Source: Mortierella sp. BCC40632
Lineage: Eukaryota > Mortierellomycota > Mortierellomycetes > Mortierellales > Mortierellaceae
Reading direction: 5' to 3'
DNA: 64,000 nucleotides
Assembly: GCA_011634665.1 (NCBI GenBank)
Contig: WAEK01000008.1
Span: 1 to 64,000, forward strand
The number at the start of each line of letters is the position of its first letter. The first letter of the stretch is position 1. The notes beneath the pieces were generated by a model that was not told the DNA's origin, made no database searches, and was given only the letters and a program-made list of their open reading frames with translations. The translations under genes and the position numbers were made by a program. Shown piece after piece: positions 21,201 to 32,825 of the stretch.

Positions 21201-21830
21201 CATTCATGACGATCTCAAGCTTGGATCCATGCTTGTGAAGCTCTAAAATAGCCTTGTTATCACTCGAATGGTCGTAGAGATGGGGTCCTCATCAAGCACC
21301 CCAATCACCAGTGGACACTGCATCACATGAAATCACCAGAACACCATCCACCCAACATTTTTGGTCTGGATCCTGCCCTTCGAACATGTGGATCCGGATC
21401 TTTAACGAGCTTGTTCAAGATGACATAAATATCCTGCTGGGAATAGCTCTTTCGACTGTCCCGCTCTGAACTCTCTGAGAGGTTTGGAAGCCCGAGCTGT
21501 AGTGCAAGCTGAGAGAATGAGTTGGAGTGCTGTGAGTCAAATTATACGATGTCTGTTTTATGCTCCACGATAGAGGTAGGAAACAACGCACACACTAGGT
21601 TGATATTGGGGAGGTTCGCTTGCGACAGATGTCCCGTCTGTAGTTTAGCCAAGAGGTTGGTAGAGACAGCTGCGACCCGTGATGGAAGCTCCAATAGTGA
21701 TGCTCTCTCCAAGTTGGATCGCTTAAGCTGGTACAATATGAGGAGGTGCCGTATACTTGGTGTCCAGTCTCTGTTGAGTCAGCTTGTAGCTGGTAGACTG
21801 AGACGCGTATGGACAAACACTCAGAATTGA
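18250..21830 (-). CDS. INTS4: Integrator complex subunit 4, many short exons
   Basis: INTS4 is a HEAT-repeat scaffold of the nuclear Integrator complex; with INTS9/11 it forms the cleavage module that processes snRNA 3' ends and terminates transcription. At least nine minus-strand exon pieces follow the order of the animal protein: ~21736-21600; 21536-21390 (SQQDIYVILNKLVKDPDP); ~21270-21130 (ELHKHGSKLEIVMNGPIIL); 21020-20935 (DLVDDSSMAVRAK); 20812-20694 (HAFLSQMLRKQ); ~20530-20310; 20160-19990 (DTEQLQIALGMLGDAD); ~19890-19760; 19670-19510 (LILVFDAAISSPSIL); 19410-19080; 18995-18500; and a C-terminal piece near 18470-18300 (NFGMLDLKGVSVQVTW). Several junctions, the first ATG and the final stop are not resolved. 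The assignment rests on remembered similarity to the family, strongest in the HEAT region. Confidence 0.78.
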
Positions 21831-23740
21831 GAACAGGGTAGATTGCCAGGTCCTGCCGTCCATGTTGGTACTAAATAAAGCACCATGCGCGAATATGGCT
21901 AAGTAGGTCTTCGACCATGCTTCGTCTATCCATCGGTGCTCTTTACAAAGTGCTTTGTATGACTTAGATCAAGGGGATCTGGTAAAGTATAACTTGAGAA
22001 TGAGCGGCCGCTTGAACCAAAGTCAGTCCGTGTTCTGATTTGGAGGAGGACACTCTGCAATGGATTATGTCCTGGTCATGGCACCTTTGTTGCATTCACT
22101 CTTCATCACAATCTCCGATAGACGCGTTCTCTCGGAAACCAAAAGAGTCGTCTCAAGAGACACTTGGCAGCTACGTCGCGCGGAGCTTTTTAAAAAAAAA
22201 AAAAAAAAACCAGAAATAGTGAGAAAAAGTTAAGGCAGCAATCCATGGTAATCACCCATGCCATACGCCAATGGAAGATATGGTGGCGCCTATCCTGAGC
22301 ATATCCTTACTTTTCTCCCGGCGGTTACCTTTTTTGACTCTAGATATTTCACTTGACTCTATGAATGCCAGCAGACATCCCAAGATTATTAGCTTCCGCT
22401 CTCCTTGAACACCTTCCATTCGCTCATCGCGCAAAAAAGCGGCGAATTAGTACCTCTTATGTGAACATGTCTCCAGACAAACGTTCTCTTCTTCTTCCTC
22501 CATCAAAAATATCTGTTCAACTGCATTCGTTTTGCTCACAACGGTTCCGCTGTCATACCAATGTCCTGGCCATTGAGCCCAGAACTGACGGAGGAAGTAT
22601 TTGGAAACCAGACCGCTGTGTTGCATTGCTCATTGGACAATCCGCTCCATTTTAGGGGTGTGCCAGTTCCTTGTGTCCTTAATGTGCATTCGAACGCGTC
22701 ATGGTCTAATGGAATCCTGATGCGCAAAGGATACTCGTCTAATCACTTGTCTGGCGAGCCAATTAAGTCTCCGGCAGTGATTGAATTGGTGACATGATGC
22801 ATCCAGAAAAGGGCAGAGAAGGGAGGATGAGCAGACAAGAGCGCATCTCTCAAAAGAGAAGGGAGAAAAAGCTGACGAGGGGAGAAGGATATCGAGAACG
22901 TCTGTGACTGACTAGTGAGCAGGCGACAAGATAGGACTCTACTCGACAATCCATCCAGCTGAAGGAGGAGATGGCGATGGAAGGATGGACAACAATGCAA
23001 GGAAAGCTGGCAAATGCAAATGGCAAAAAGGCCGGCAAAAAGGCTGACGAGTGGCGTTTTTTTTTTTTTTTTTTGGCTCGCTGCAGACTGGAGACAGCCT
23101 TCCCCATTGCGTGTCCATCCCAAGGCCACAACGCAAGCGTGTGCTGCTGTTCCTGCCTCTTGGAGCACGCACCACGCCTCAACCCGTAGCGTAAAGTGTG
23201 TGGTATGAAGGGAGGAGCATGTAGTATGCAACATGCGGTGTGTAGCGTTGAGCGTCACTTCTTCGTGGCCCTTCCTCACCACCATTATCACCATCGTTGT
23301 CCCTCCCATTCTCCACCTTCCTCCTTTGTGCTTTGGTGTTGCGTGGGAAATATACTCGACGGCCTACCTGTGGATCGTCTTTGACCCCAAGTCTTTGCTA
23401 CCTTATTCTGAAAAGGTATGTCGCCTGTGTGCAAAAAAAAGTCCCTCTATCTTTGTTATTCAAACGAGTTGGGATACATCAATGACCAACCTCAGCTTCT
23501 AGGAAAAGGAGTCAAAAGGCAGGACAGTTACTATACTAGCATGGATCGATAATAACCACGAACCCCTTGACCTCAAACTCGACAAGGCTCCCACAATCTC
23601 TGACAAGATCTGTCCAAGACTCAACCACATACTCCACAAAGTTTTCTACTGCATTTAATATGTAAGAACGAGGTTGTTTGTTCAAAGGGTCAATGCTCTT
23701 TATTGATCAAAGCTCCTTTATTACTCTACCTCTCTCTTAG
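21831..23740. other. Intergenic region, no supported gene
   Basis: This covers the presumed INTS4 promoter side and a long spacer. It contains an A-run (22192-22210) and a T-run (23059-23074). Open frames up to 188 codons exist on both strands but lack any domain, start context or splice logic that would support them. Confidence 0.45.
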
Positions 23741-23749
23741 CTTGCTTCA

Positions 23750-24053
23750 ATGAAGCTTGCTTCTGCTGCTTTTGCTTTGGGGCTGCTGCCTACTCTACAA
23801 AAGGTATCGACGGAAAGAAACTTGCAGACGGCGAGATGTACTAGTTGCCCTACATCAAGCCGTTCAAAGAAACAGACAAGAGCGGTTATTTGGAGCAATT
23901 CGCTATCAGGAAAGAGCATCAAAGACGCCAAGGATACAAGATGGTGCTGACAAGATGATGTGGCAATGCCGTCTACCATGCTCTTGAGATCAAAATATCT
24001 AGTACTGACACTGCATACCCATGCCTCAACGCCGTCAACGAAGCCTGAGGGTC
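23750..24053 (+). pseudogene. Possible decayed small secreted protein
   Basis: An ATG at 23750 begins a signal-peptide-like stretch, MKLASAAFALGLLPTL. Just after it a second frame reads GIDGKKLADGEMY, stop, LPYIKPFKETDKSGYLEQF, then after another stop CGNAVYHALEIKISSTDTAYP and a Cys before a final stop near 24050. The pattern (hydrophobic leader, then a ~90-residue soluble region with two Cys) suggests a former secreted protein gene with a frameshift and two internal stops. No family is recognised, and this could be chance. Confidence 0.25.
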
Positions 24054-25469
24054 AGCTTCACTTCCTCTTTCTTCTCTTTGGGTTCCATATCAAAGCGCGA
24101 GTTGGTATCTTTAGGACATACATAAAACTAGATAGTACTGTCGCAAAATGGTTACAAGATCGACCATTTCACTCTCACCTCCAACGCTCCAAGCATATCT
24201 GAACTTAGTTGCCTGAAACTGCTTGTTCCTGTCGACGGCCACCCAGTTCGCCATTCTTATCGGAGGAGGTACATCGCGAAGAAAAAAACTGCTCCAATCC
24301 TTCTCTTCATCCTTGGCTATCCGTCAACTGTAGCCTCTTTTTTTTTTTTGCTCGTCCCAGGCACTCTGCTTCCGACAATTTGCATATCCTGGAATAGTTG
24401 TATGCAATGAGGAGCAGACCTGCCTAGATTCATTCTTTGAGTGACCCTAGAGATCTATGTTATCTTTGCTTGCACTTCAATTGTGGAAAGCAAATACTTT
24501 TTTTTTTTTATCGGAATCGAGCTAGCGATGTTGTCTTGATCAAGAACACTTTGTCTTTCGTTACATTGGGTTTCCCTCGCTTCTCAGAAAAGTAAGAAAT
24601 GAATTAGCCGATTTTCCAAATTGGTTGCAGACCCCCAAGGCTTGAAGGTGAGATAACAGGGGTGTGAATTTAATGAAATCCGATGGTATCGCTTGGTGGT
24701 GGCAAATGATACCGCTATCAGGCTGGATACCTGTACTAAACAGTTGCTTTAAAGCATACTAAAGGATGACAAGGACTCGTTTAATGTCTAGATAGGTTAT
24801 TTTCGGTCATCTCCTCTTCTCTATCTTGGGGTAGACATAGCAAGGCTCAACACAATACTTTCTATATGATATTCTATCTTTGATGCGTGAGAAATGGAGT
24901 GGGTAGTCTCCATGCAAGTAGCTAATGCCCTCGCCGAAAACTACTAGCCCACCTCTGTCATCTTACACCTAGATCACCTCTGCATTCAATTTCATCATCA
25001 TGGAATACAAAAACGCGTCTACTTTGCGTGAGAGAATATTGTGGTTGTCTTTGGCATTGAAAAGGATGAGATCAAGCTGTACCAAGTCTTCAGCGCTTTG
25101 GAGAATTGTCCTACGTATGATGTACGCATTGACCCTCATTGTTTGTTTTCAGTGGACAGCTCTAGATGTGGTTCCTGCAAACCATGCAGACTTGGTTCTT
25201 CTTATCGCCACGCCGAAAGCCCTTCTTTCCATACGAATTTCCCACACAACTCTCTGTTCAAAGAGAAAAGCGAATGGTAGGTATGAAAGCAGCACATTGG
25301 GATTCCTGTTGTTGGGGATGAAGAAGGAGGAGACGAAAAGGCAAAATAGGGATATCATTCAGACCGACTATTCACCCTCTCTGCCGCTTCCTTTCCCACC
25401 TCTCCTACATTCTTCACCAGCTGCACCAAAAAAAACATCACTTCATCCTCAAGCCTCTGTTCAACTAAG
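24054..25469. other. Intergenic region upstream of secreted protein gene
   Basis: Mostly plain sequence with T-runs at 24341-24351 and 24500-24510. A protein-like patch at about 25040-25130 (FGIEKDEIKLYQVFSALENC) has no intact frame around it. The last ~100 bases are pyrimidine-rich leader of the gene at 25470. Confidence 0.45.
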
Positions 25470-26009
25470 ATGGCTCGCTCCACGTTCATACTCATCGCGC
25501 TCTTGGTAGCCATCCTTCAAATCTGCTCTGCCTTCTATTTCGACGGAAAGATCGTTGAGATTGAACTCAACAATCTTCTTCTTACCGACAAAGGAAATAA
25601 TCAGGTTTCCCTTCTTCACAAGGAAGATGACTGGAGGAAGCAGCAGTGGGTCGTTGAACCCTTTGGAGACAATAATGAATACGCTTTCCGTAACGCAGAA
25701 TCCGGCCTTTTTCTTTCTTTCACTGGTCAGCCTCAACCAAACGAGCTTTTGATACTCTCACCAGAGCCGCGCTTCTGGAAACTGACTACCCCGGCACCAG
25801 GCAAGTTCTCCATCGAAACTCTGCTAGGATACCAAGGCAAACCCCTGGCTGCCACCCAATCGTCAGACCGCATCTGGCCTCCCCTAGTCGTTCTTGATTT
25901 CCCTCGAAAGACCACTGATCAGCTTTGGTCATTCCGAATTGTCCATGGGCTCAATAAGGAACCGCGCCAGTACCGCCTCCCCTATAAGAAGGCTGGTCTT
26001 TGCTATTAG
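25470..26009 (+). CDS. Small secreted protein, possibly beta-trefoil (ricin B-like)
   Basis: This is a single-exon gene of 179 aa. The start is supported by a strong signal peptide, MARSTFILIALLVAILQICSA, with cleavage expected after residue 21. The mature part is about 158 aa with regularly spaced aromatic motifs: WRKQQWVVEPFG, YAFRNAESGLFLSF, and LWSFRIV near the end. A QQW motif, then Gly, then NxxSGxxL about every 40-50 residues is reminiscent of a ricin-B-type beta-trefoil fold, which often binds sugars. The fold is inferred and the match is partial. It has a single Cys near the C-terminus, so no disulfide-rich effector pattern. The upstream leader is C/A-rich; AATAAA follows at 26091. 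It is probably exported to the wall or medium. Confidence 0.75.
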   Translation: MARSTFILIALLVAILQICSAFYFDGKIVEIELNNLLLTDKGNNQVSLLHKEDDWRKQQWVVEPFGDNNEYAFRNAESGLFLSFTGQPQPNELLILSPEPRFWKLTTPAPGKFSIETLLGYQGKPLAATQSSDRIWPPLVVLDFPRKTTDQLWSFRIVHGLNKEPRQYRLPYKKAGLCY

Positions 26010-26090
26010 CTGATAGCAAGTTATCCTCTGTAGTTGCTGTTGAAAACGAACCGAGAGTGCTTAGTCCTATGTATTTTCTTCTCGACTTGG

Positions 26091-26096
26091 AATAAA
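26091..26096 (+). terminator. Polyadenylation signal for secreted protein gene
   Basis: AATAAA lies about 85 bases after the stop at 26009, in the right orientation. Confidence 0.5.
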
Positions 26097-26151
26097 CCAG
26101 AACAATGTCCATTGAATCAACAAGGAGTCGTGATGTATGACTCTGTCAATG

Positions 26152-26186
26152 AAGAAGAAGAAGAAGAAGAAGAAGAAGAAGAAGAA
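26152..26186. repeat. (GAA)n microsatellite
   Basis: About eleven GAA units in a row, in non-coding sequence downstream of the secreted protein gene. Confidence 0.9.
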
Positions 26187-27739
26187 AAAACAGCGATTAG
26201 TAATGGAGCCATGGCCTTTCGACCACGATGAATGGTAGTCATCAACGAAAATCTTAGTCCCATAATATATGCATGAGGCCCTTTCCTAATGAGCTTTGAG
26301 GAGAGTAGCATGATCAGATGTGGTCTTTCAGGCCTTCACAAATACTCTTATTCGCTATTTCTGGAGCACGAAGATATTCCAAGTAAGGGAATAGAGAAGG
26401 GAGACAGGCGGCTGTCATTGTGTTGCCCTCTGGAAGGATCTTCTATCAGAACTTACTGACGATCCAGTTCTGAGGTACTCTGCTGTGTTGAAATCAGGAT
26501 TTAACTGGAGGGAACACCTCTGCAAAGGGCAAATAGGTGATCATGACAAGTGAAACGATCGGAGGGAAAGGGTCTTGACGCCTAGTCCAAAGGTGCTGCT
26601 GAGGGCACACGTTTCTTGTGTGTCACTCCCCCTTCTCCCTCATCGACTCTCATACGGCGCCCAGGACAAACCGGACTTGTTAATAGACCTATGTCAAGAC
26701 AGAGGGCCATATATTTTTTGATCTCTCAGGTACTCTGCTTCTGACAATTTGCAAAGCGCGAGATAGTTTCAATACCGGCCCTTGCCCGAAGGAAAAAAAA
26801 AAAAAAAAAACCTTCCCCGAGTTTACGATTTCTTTCAGTCACTCTCAGGCTAATCCTTCGGCTGCATGACCACGTCCTTACCACAATTATCGTATAAACC
26901 CACTACCTTTCCCTCGCCTTATCCATATATACTGTCTTGTCTCGTTTTCGTTAATGTACTTTGCAAGCTGGATTCAAGAGGGAGTTGGAAATGCTTTGAT
27001 ATTCCACTTACCACTACCTTTTGGCGTAATACTGTACGTGAAAGATAAACAGGTTCACTCTACTAGCAATCCTCGTATATGATAAAGTGGATTCAAAGCA
27101 GATCGGCGAGATGCTGTGTGGTCTTCAGCAAAGCCGCAGACCATGTATTTAGGTCTTCTATGGCTATCAAATTTGTAGGGGCGAGCTTCTATGCTCTTCC
27201 TTGCAACCCCTTCCCAATAAACTAATGATGACGAACCGATTTTTGACGTAGAAGTAGGATAGTAGAAAGAAGAGCTGGTGTGGCAAAGGCGGGAACATGT
27301 ACAGGCACAGTTAGTGGCGAGTGAGAGCAAGTGTAAAGGCGCAATCTTTTTTCGATAATTTGACGCCTCAAATGGGACTGGTGCAAATAAACTCTGTTCA
27401 CATCTACTCTACTCTCGTGGTGGAGAAAGAGAAAGTGAGATGCGAATGGTGGCCGAAAGTTGAATCACCCTAGCTCACCTGTTCAGAGCGAGCCTTGTCA
27501 AAGGATTAAGTGTTGGATACAAATGCATGTAACAAAAATGATGAAAGACGTTGTAAGAACCAGACAGGGAGCACCATGTCATCTTGAGTTGTGTAGTAAG
27601 TTCCTTTGCTTTTGCTTTTGCTCTGCTTTTGCCTTTTGCCTTTTTTTTTTTTTTTTCTCCTCCATGGAGGTTGAGTTTTTGAATACAGAGCTTTGAGCTA
27701 TGCTGAACACTGAACAAAGATGACCTTCGACAATGTTGG

Positions 27740-27764
27740 TACACACACACACACACACACACAC
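27740..27764. repeat. (AC)n microsatellite
   Basis: Twelve AC units in intergenic sequence. Confidence 0.9.
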
Positions 27765-30397
27765 AAGAAAGGCTTTCTTCTAAAGGTCGGTTGATGCTGT
27801 AAAAGCCTTCTTCACCAGCCTATGAAAGCTCGTTAGTCGTTTCATTGCTTAGCAAAGGAAGTCCAGCACCTCGAGTCACCCTCTGCAAAGGTCCCTTCAT
27901 TCTCAAATATCCAGAAAGAGACCTAGCGATCTGCGCTCTCTTCCCGGTGCTATTCCAAGACTCCATGTCCTTTTCTTTCTGCTGAGAACAGATTCTTTGA
28001 GATGGTTGATCAAGAAAAAGAAGAAAAAGATAAGCTACATCCTGTGTCATGCTCATGATTTGGAGAGACTGTCTCGTGTGAGATTAGCACTGACAAAGTC
28101 TGTTGGAATGACATTTCAAAGCAAGTCCGACTTGAAACGCTCAGCTTTAGTGAACAGACAACGATAGAAACCCTTCTGTATTGCTTCCTACTTAAAAGCT
28201 TGGTGAGGCTTCCGGTTCGTCATCGGGTGGTTTGTAACAATAACGGGATCCAGACTTGGTCATTTGGTAGTCCAAAGGCTATTCGAAAAAAAAAAAAAAA
28301 AAAAAACCAGAGGGCCTAAGGATGTTGGATTGAATCGACGCCTTGGTCGACACACGAGCATTGCAATGAAAAGAAGAAATCCTGCGCTTTATTGTCGTCT
28401 CTGGTAGGTAAAAGAGGTGTTGTTAGTGTCAATATCATAGAAGCAAAAGCTATGAGAGGCAGCTACTTATGCTAATGGTTACCTTCAGCAGTTAAACCGC
28501 GCCGGCCATTTAGCTGTTATCACTTCTGGCCAATGACCTGTGAACCTTCACTTGACCGCATTGGCCTTCGGCCGGATGGCCGGATGGTCAAGTCCAAAGC
28601 GTCTCCATTGGGATTTAGAAGGATAGAGATGGGGGGTAGCCAATACGATAGCGGACTGGAAAAGAGAGGATGAATTGGCTCTTTTGCGGTATACAAAAAT
28701 CCGCAGGAGCCGATGGGGCACCCGAATCACTCTTTCAGCAGCATAATGCTCCTGGCGATGTCTCTTTGACCCTTTTTTTTTCCCGAAAAGGGTAGTTGTT
28801 TGTTTAGTTACTCGACCATTTCGTGAGTGTTATACTCCCTCAAGGGAAGCTGCCCTCTTTGGGTAATCCATGTCTATCTTTTGTTCAAGGCACTTGTTCT
28901 TAGGCGTTGTAGCGACTTGGTGGCGCTCCAAGTCTCTGTCGAAATGTGAAAGGGAGAGGAGAAAGAGGGGGAGAGGGGGAGGGAGAAAATGAAAGAGAAC
29001 TCGGAGAGAGGAAAGATAAGCCGCCTGGTGATAAAAAATGGGAGGTACTCTCCTACCACTTACACTTCTATCTTAGCTTGCCACTCCACTGCTCAAAGAA
29101 TGGACTGGACGGTCATGACTCCCGACATGAAGGCTCAGAACCGCACAGAAAATAAAGTAGCATTTTCTCTTGATTTCATCTTCGGGACCCAGTTATACCA
29201 ATAGTAATGCATCGAATGAATGACCTACACAACCCCCTCTGCTCGGATTGTTCTTGCTTGGGGCATAAGGAATGTGAATCTGAGCCGGACTCATCATCAT
29301 GACGGGACATTGGAAGCTCAAAAGATCAGGAGGCTCTTTGAGAACCTAGGCAATTCCCATCAGAAGACCGGATAGTCTTTTCTCATCGTCGCCTTTTTTT
29401 TTTTTTTTTTTTTTTTTTGTTTGCATATTGCTATTTTTCTATTGTCCCCTCACTTCCTGGCTTCCCCCTTCCAACGACTTTACAGGCCGAGCCGACTGTC
29501 GATCCTGGACATTTTACTATTGGCCTCTGTGCTGTTCAGACAAACCTAGCCATCCCCTAAGTGTGTAGGTTACTTTTGGCCGTTTGGTTCCCTGCGCTTT
29601 TTTGGACCTCCTTTTTTATGAGTGTTGTTGTCGCAAGTAAGCAAAAGATCGATTGGAGGTAACAAAAAAAAACGCGCGATCAACTCCTATGATTTGATGT
29701 TGTTGTTGCGGCGACGACAAATTGCTTTCAATGGTATCCATAAAAAAAGTCTATACGTACTACCTCCCGTTTTTTTCATGCTTTTAGTTTTTGTAAACTA
29801 GGCGATTGGCGGCCAACGGTGGTCATGGTGTATAGAAGTGGAGCAGCAAAAAGCGAGTGGCGGAAGGGCGTCGTGCTCTGTCACCTATTTGTTGACTTGG
29901 AGTCCCTCTACTAACCCGCCTTGAGGCATGAGTTTGTTACGTCTGACAGACAACATACACCATGAGAGAAAGAGGCGGAGCTTTTTTTTTTTTTCTGGAG
30001 GGTTATTTGTTTGTGAAGAGCATTGGGAGTGGCTACGTGGAATGGAAGATTAGATCCTTTTAGACATGAAAAAAAAGAAAGAGAAAAAATGGCTAGGCAT
30101 CAAAGGGGACGGGTGGGGTAGTTGAGCGTCAGAGATCAATCCAATATCGCCGATAGAAGAACGCATGATTTTTTTGTCTCTCTAGGAGTCTCGCAAAGAA
30201 AAGGTGCTTTATACAGCTCTCTACTATTGATAAAGGGGGAATAGACAATTACTACTTCTACAAACGTATTACCGGCCTGCTCCAGTCGGTGAAGAGAGAG
30301 AGAGAGGGAAAGATTGGTGTGTGTGTATGCGAGGATGTATGTATAGGACATGTGTACGTGAATGGATCAATGAGGTCAATGCCTTTGGCGTAGGTGT

Positions 30398-31960
30398 TTA
30401 GAGGACATTGACGTTGCCGAGATCCCTGCAAGCCTGCTGGACACGAGCAACCATGGTCTTCTCGCCCTCTCGGACCCAGACGCGTGGATCGTAGAACTTC
30501 TTGTTGGGCTTGTTAGCACCTTCGGGGTTGCCGACCTGTCCCTGGAGGTATCCCTGTGAGCAACAGATAAGAGAGAAAGAGATATGTCCATGTGAGATCC
30601 AACTGATCGTCGTCTCTCGCAGCGTGCGTGACTCGCACCACATCCAGAAAAAAAAAACGTGGTCACCCTCGAGTGGAGAAAAAAGGCTTACCTTCTTGTT
30701 CTCGTAGAAGTTCTTGATACCCTCCCAGTAGGCCCACTGGGTGTCTAAAAGGACATTCCATGTGTAAGATAAGAAGAGAGTGAGCACAACAGTCAGAATC
30801 AAGGTCTTAATCTGTCTAAATCTAACGCGAATGTGATCGAGTTTATCGCGCGCGATATGAACTCTTATCTCCCTGCAGTCGGGATTTTTTTTTTTTTTTT
30901 TTTTTTCTCTCTGTCGTTCAAACTCAATCGAGACAAACAACGAGGCTCGTGAAATAGACAGCAAACAACAACAAAAAGTAATCCGACATACCAGTGTCAA
31001 CGTTCATCTTGACAACACCAAAGCCGACAGCTGTCTTGATGTCCTGCTCCGTCGATCCAGAGCCTCCGTGGAAGACAAACCAGACCGGCTTGTCCGACTT
31101 GAGGCCGAGCTTCTCCTTGACGTACTGCTGGTGCTTTCCGAGGAGCTCAGGGTGAAGCTTAACATTTCCTGGAGCATACACACCATGGACATTTCCGAAC
31201 GCAGCGGCAATCGAGAAGAGATCCGTGATCTCAGAGAAAGCATTGTAAATATCAAGGATATCCTGTGGCTGCGTGTAAAGGGATGCGTTGTCGACCTCCG
31301 AGTTGTCAACACCATCCTCTTCGCCTCCTGTAATACCAATCTCCATCTCAAGGTGGCAGTTGATCTTGGCCATGCGCTTCAAGTAGTGGACACAGATCTC
31401 AATGTTTTCCTCCTTGCTATCTTCGGAAAGATCCAACATATGGGAAGAGAAGAGGGGCTCGCCATGCTTGGCAAAGTACTCCTCATCGGCAGCGAGCATT
31501 CCGTCGAACCAGGGGAGAAGCTTCTTGGCGCAGTGGTCAGAATGGATCACGACAGGGATGCCATATTCCTTGGCAACGGCACGAACGTGGTGAGCACCGG
31601 CGACAGCGCCCAAGATTGAGGCCTTCTCGTCCTTGTTTGAGATACCCTTGCCAGCGTAGTAGGCGGCGCCACCGTTGGAGAACTGAATGATGATGGGCGA
31701 CTTAATGTCACGGGCAGCCTCTATTGATGTCAGACGCAAAAAGGGATCTTTGGTTAGATGGAAACTTCTAGCTCAACCGTGGCGCCTGCGACACTAGGAG
31801 ATTATGCGAGCTGACTCTTACCAAGAGCAGCGTTGATGGTGGAAGAAGAGGTGCAGTTAATAGCGGGGATGGCAAAACCGTGTTTGGAGGCGTATTGGTA
31901 AAGCTTGCGGACGTTGTCACCAGTGATGACTCCGGCAGGAACAATGTCGAGGAGACCCAT
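30398..31960 (-). CDS. FBA1: Class II fructose-bisphosphate aldolase, four exons
   Basis: The enzyme cleaves fructose 1,6-bisphosphate to dihydroxyacetone phosphate and glyceraldehyde 3-phosphate in cytosolic glycolysis, and runs in reverse in gluconeogenesis. Exons 31960-31822, 31720-30992, 30744-30692 and 30553-30398 join in frame, with donors GTAAGA, GTATGT, GTAAGC and AG acceptors, to give 358 aa, the usual fungal class II length. Signatures: VIHSDHCAKKLLPW, with catalytic Asp108 and zinc ligand His109; GITGGEEDGVDN; GVYAPGNVKLHPELL; the FHGGSGS phosphate loop; and KMNVDTD split across exons 2 and 3. The start MGLLDIVPAGVITGDNV matches fungal enzymes. A TATA box lies at 32073-32079. The second intron contains a 24-base T-run. 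It is transcribed away from the mS35 gene. Confidence 0.97.
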
Positions 31961-32072
31961 GTTTAGTGATTGTGAAAGAGTGGGTAATATGGATGAAGGG
32001 ATGGGAAGGGCTGATGGTGATCAAGAGTGAGAAGAGAAACAAAGGAGGGAGTAGCGCTCCGCGCGTGTGGAG

Positions 32073-32079
32073 ATTTATA
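32073..32079 (-). promoter_or_regulatory. TATA box of aldolase gene
   Basis: TATAAAT on the minus strand lies 113 bases upstream of the aldolase ATG (31960) and is followed by a short C/A-rich leader. The spacing suits a strong glycolytic promoter. Confidence 0.65.
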
Positions 32080-32825
32080 CTCTCTCTCCCTCGCTCCAGT
32101 CTCGGGTCTCCCGTCGTTCGGACAGCCACTTGGGGTTTGATAGGAGATCAAGCTAGGAGCGCATCTAGTCCAGAACTTGTATGTTTGTGTCTTGCTCACC
32201 GAGTCTCGGCTACACAGCTTTAGATCGGCTGGGGGGGCGCTATCTTTCATCGCGACGAACTTTTCTACTCTCCCTTGTCAGTCAACTCTTATGGTCGGAC
32301 AGGACAGGCAGGATAACATGCTTGTCCGTCTGATCCTCAAAAGGGCTGCACAATTACACCGTTTCTCTGTAGTCCGCCTTAGCCAACCTTTAAACATTTT
32401 TATAGACGAGACCCGGCTAGAAGAACATCGTCTTTGAGCCATTCTTCAGACTTTGGGGCCCTCTCTCGTTATCAGACCATCCTTTATGTTCCATCGTCTT
32501 TGTTTGTAGTGTTGGTCTCTGGCCCAACGAGCCCACTTTTGTTCAGAACCTCGTCTCGGTCTCTCCCCTCATCGTGAACCCCTTAAAATCAACTCGAACC
32601 TCAAACCTAACCTTGGATGCCCTCCTCCCCAGTAAACAAAATGGAAAAGCCACATCCTTCGCTTCTCCGTTCTCCCATTAGAAAACCAGCACTGAACAAT
32701 TTGACCATCATCGAGTCGTCTCAGTGGGAGTCGTTCATCTTTACACCCCCACCCATCCATTTACCCGGATACACTAGACATTACAGCAAAAGCTCAGGAA
32801 ATACACGGCAACTACTGATACAACA
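32080..32825. other. Divergent promoter region between aldolase and mS35
   Basis: The shared intergenic region between two head-to-head genes. Apart from the aldolase TATA box no element stands out. Short frames in it (for example 32617-32862) have no support. Confidence 0.5.

Larger units (their letters stand above)
26097..30397. other. Gene-poor spacer with microsatellites
   Basis: The 4.3 kb hold (GAA)n at 26152-26186, an A-run at 26793-26810, (AC)n at 27740-27764, an A-run at 28285-28306, a T-run at 29394-29418, and a GA-rich patch at 28950-29010. Many short frames occur but none shows a domain or splice support. The right end is the 3' flank of the aldolase gene. Confidence 0.5.
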
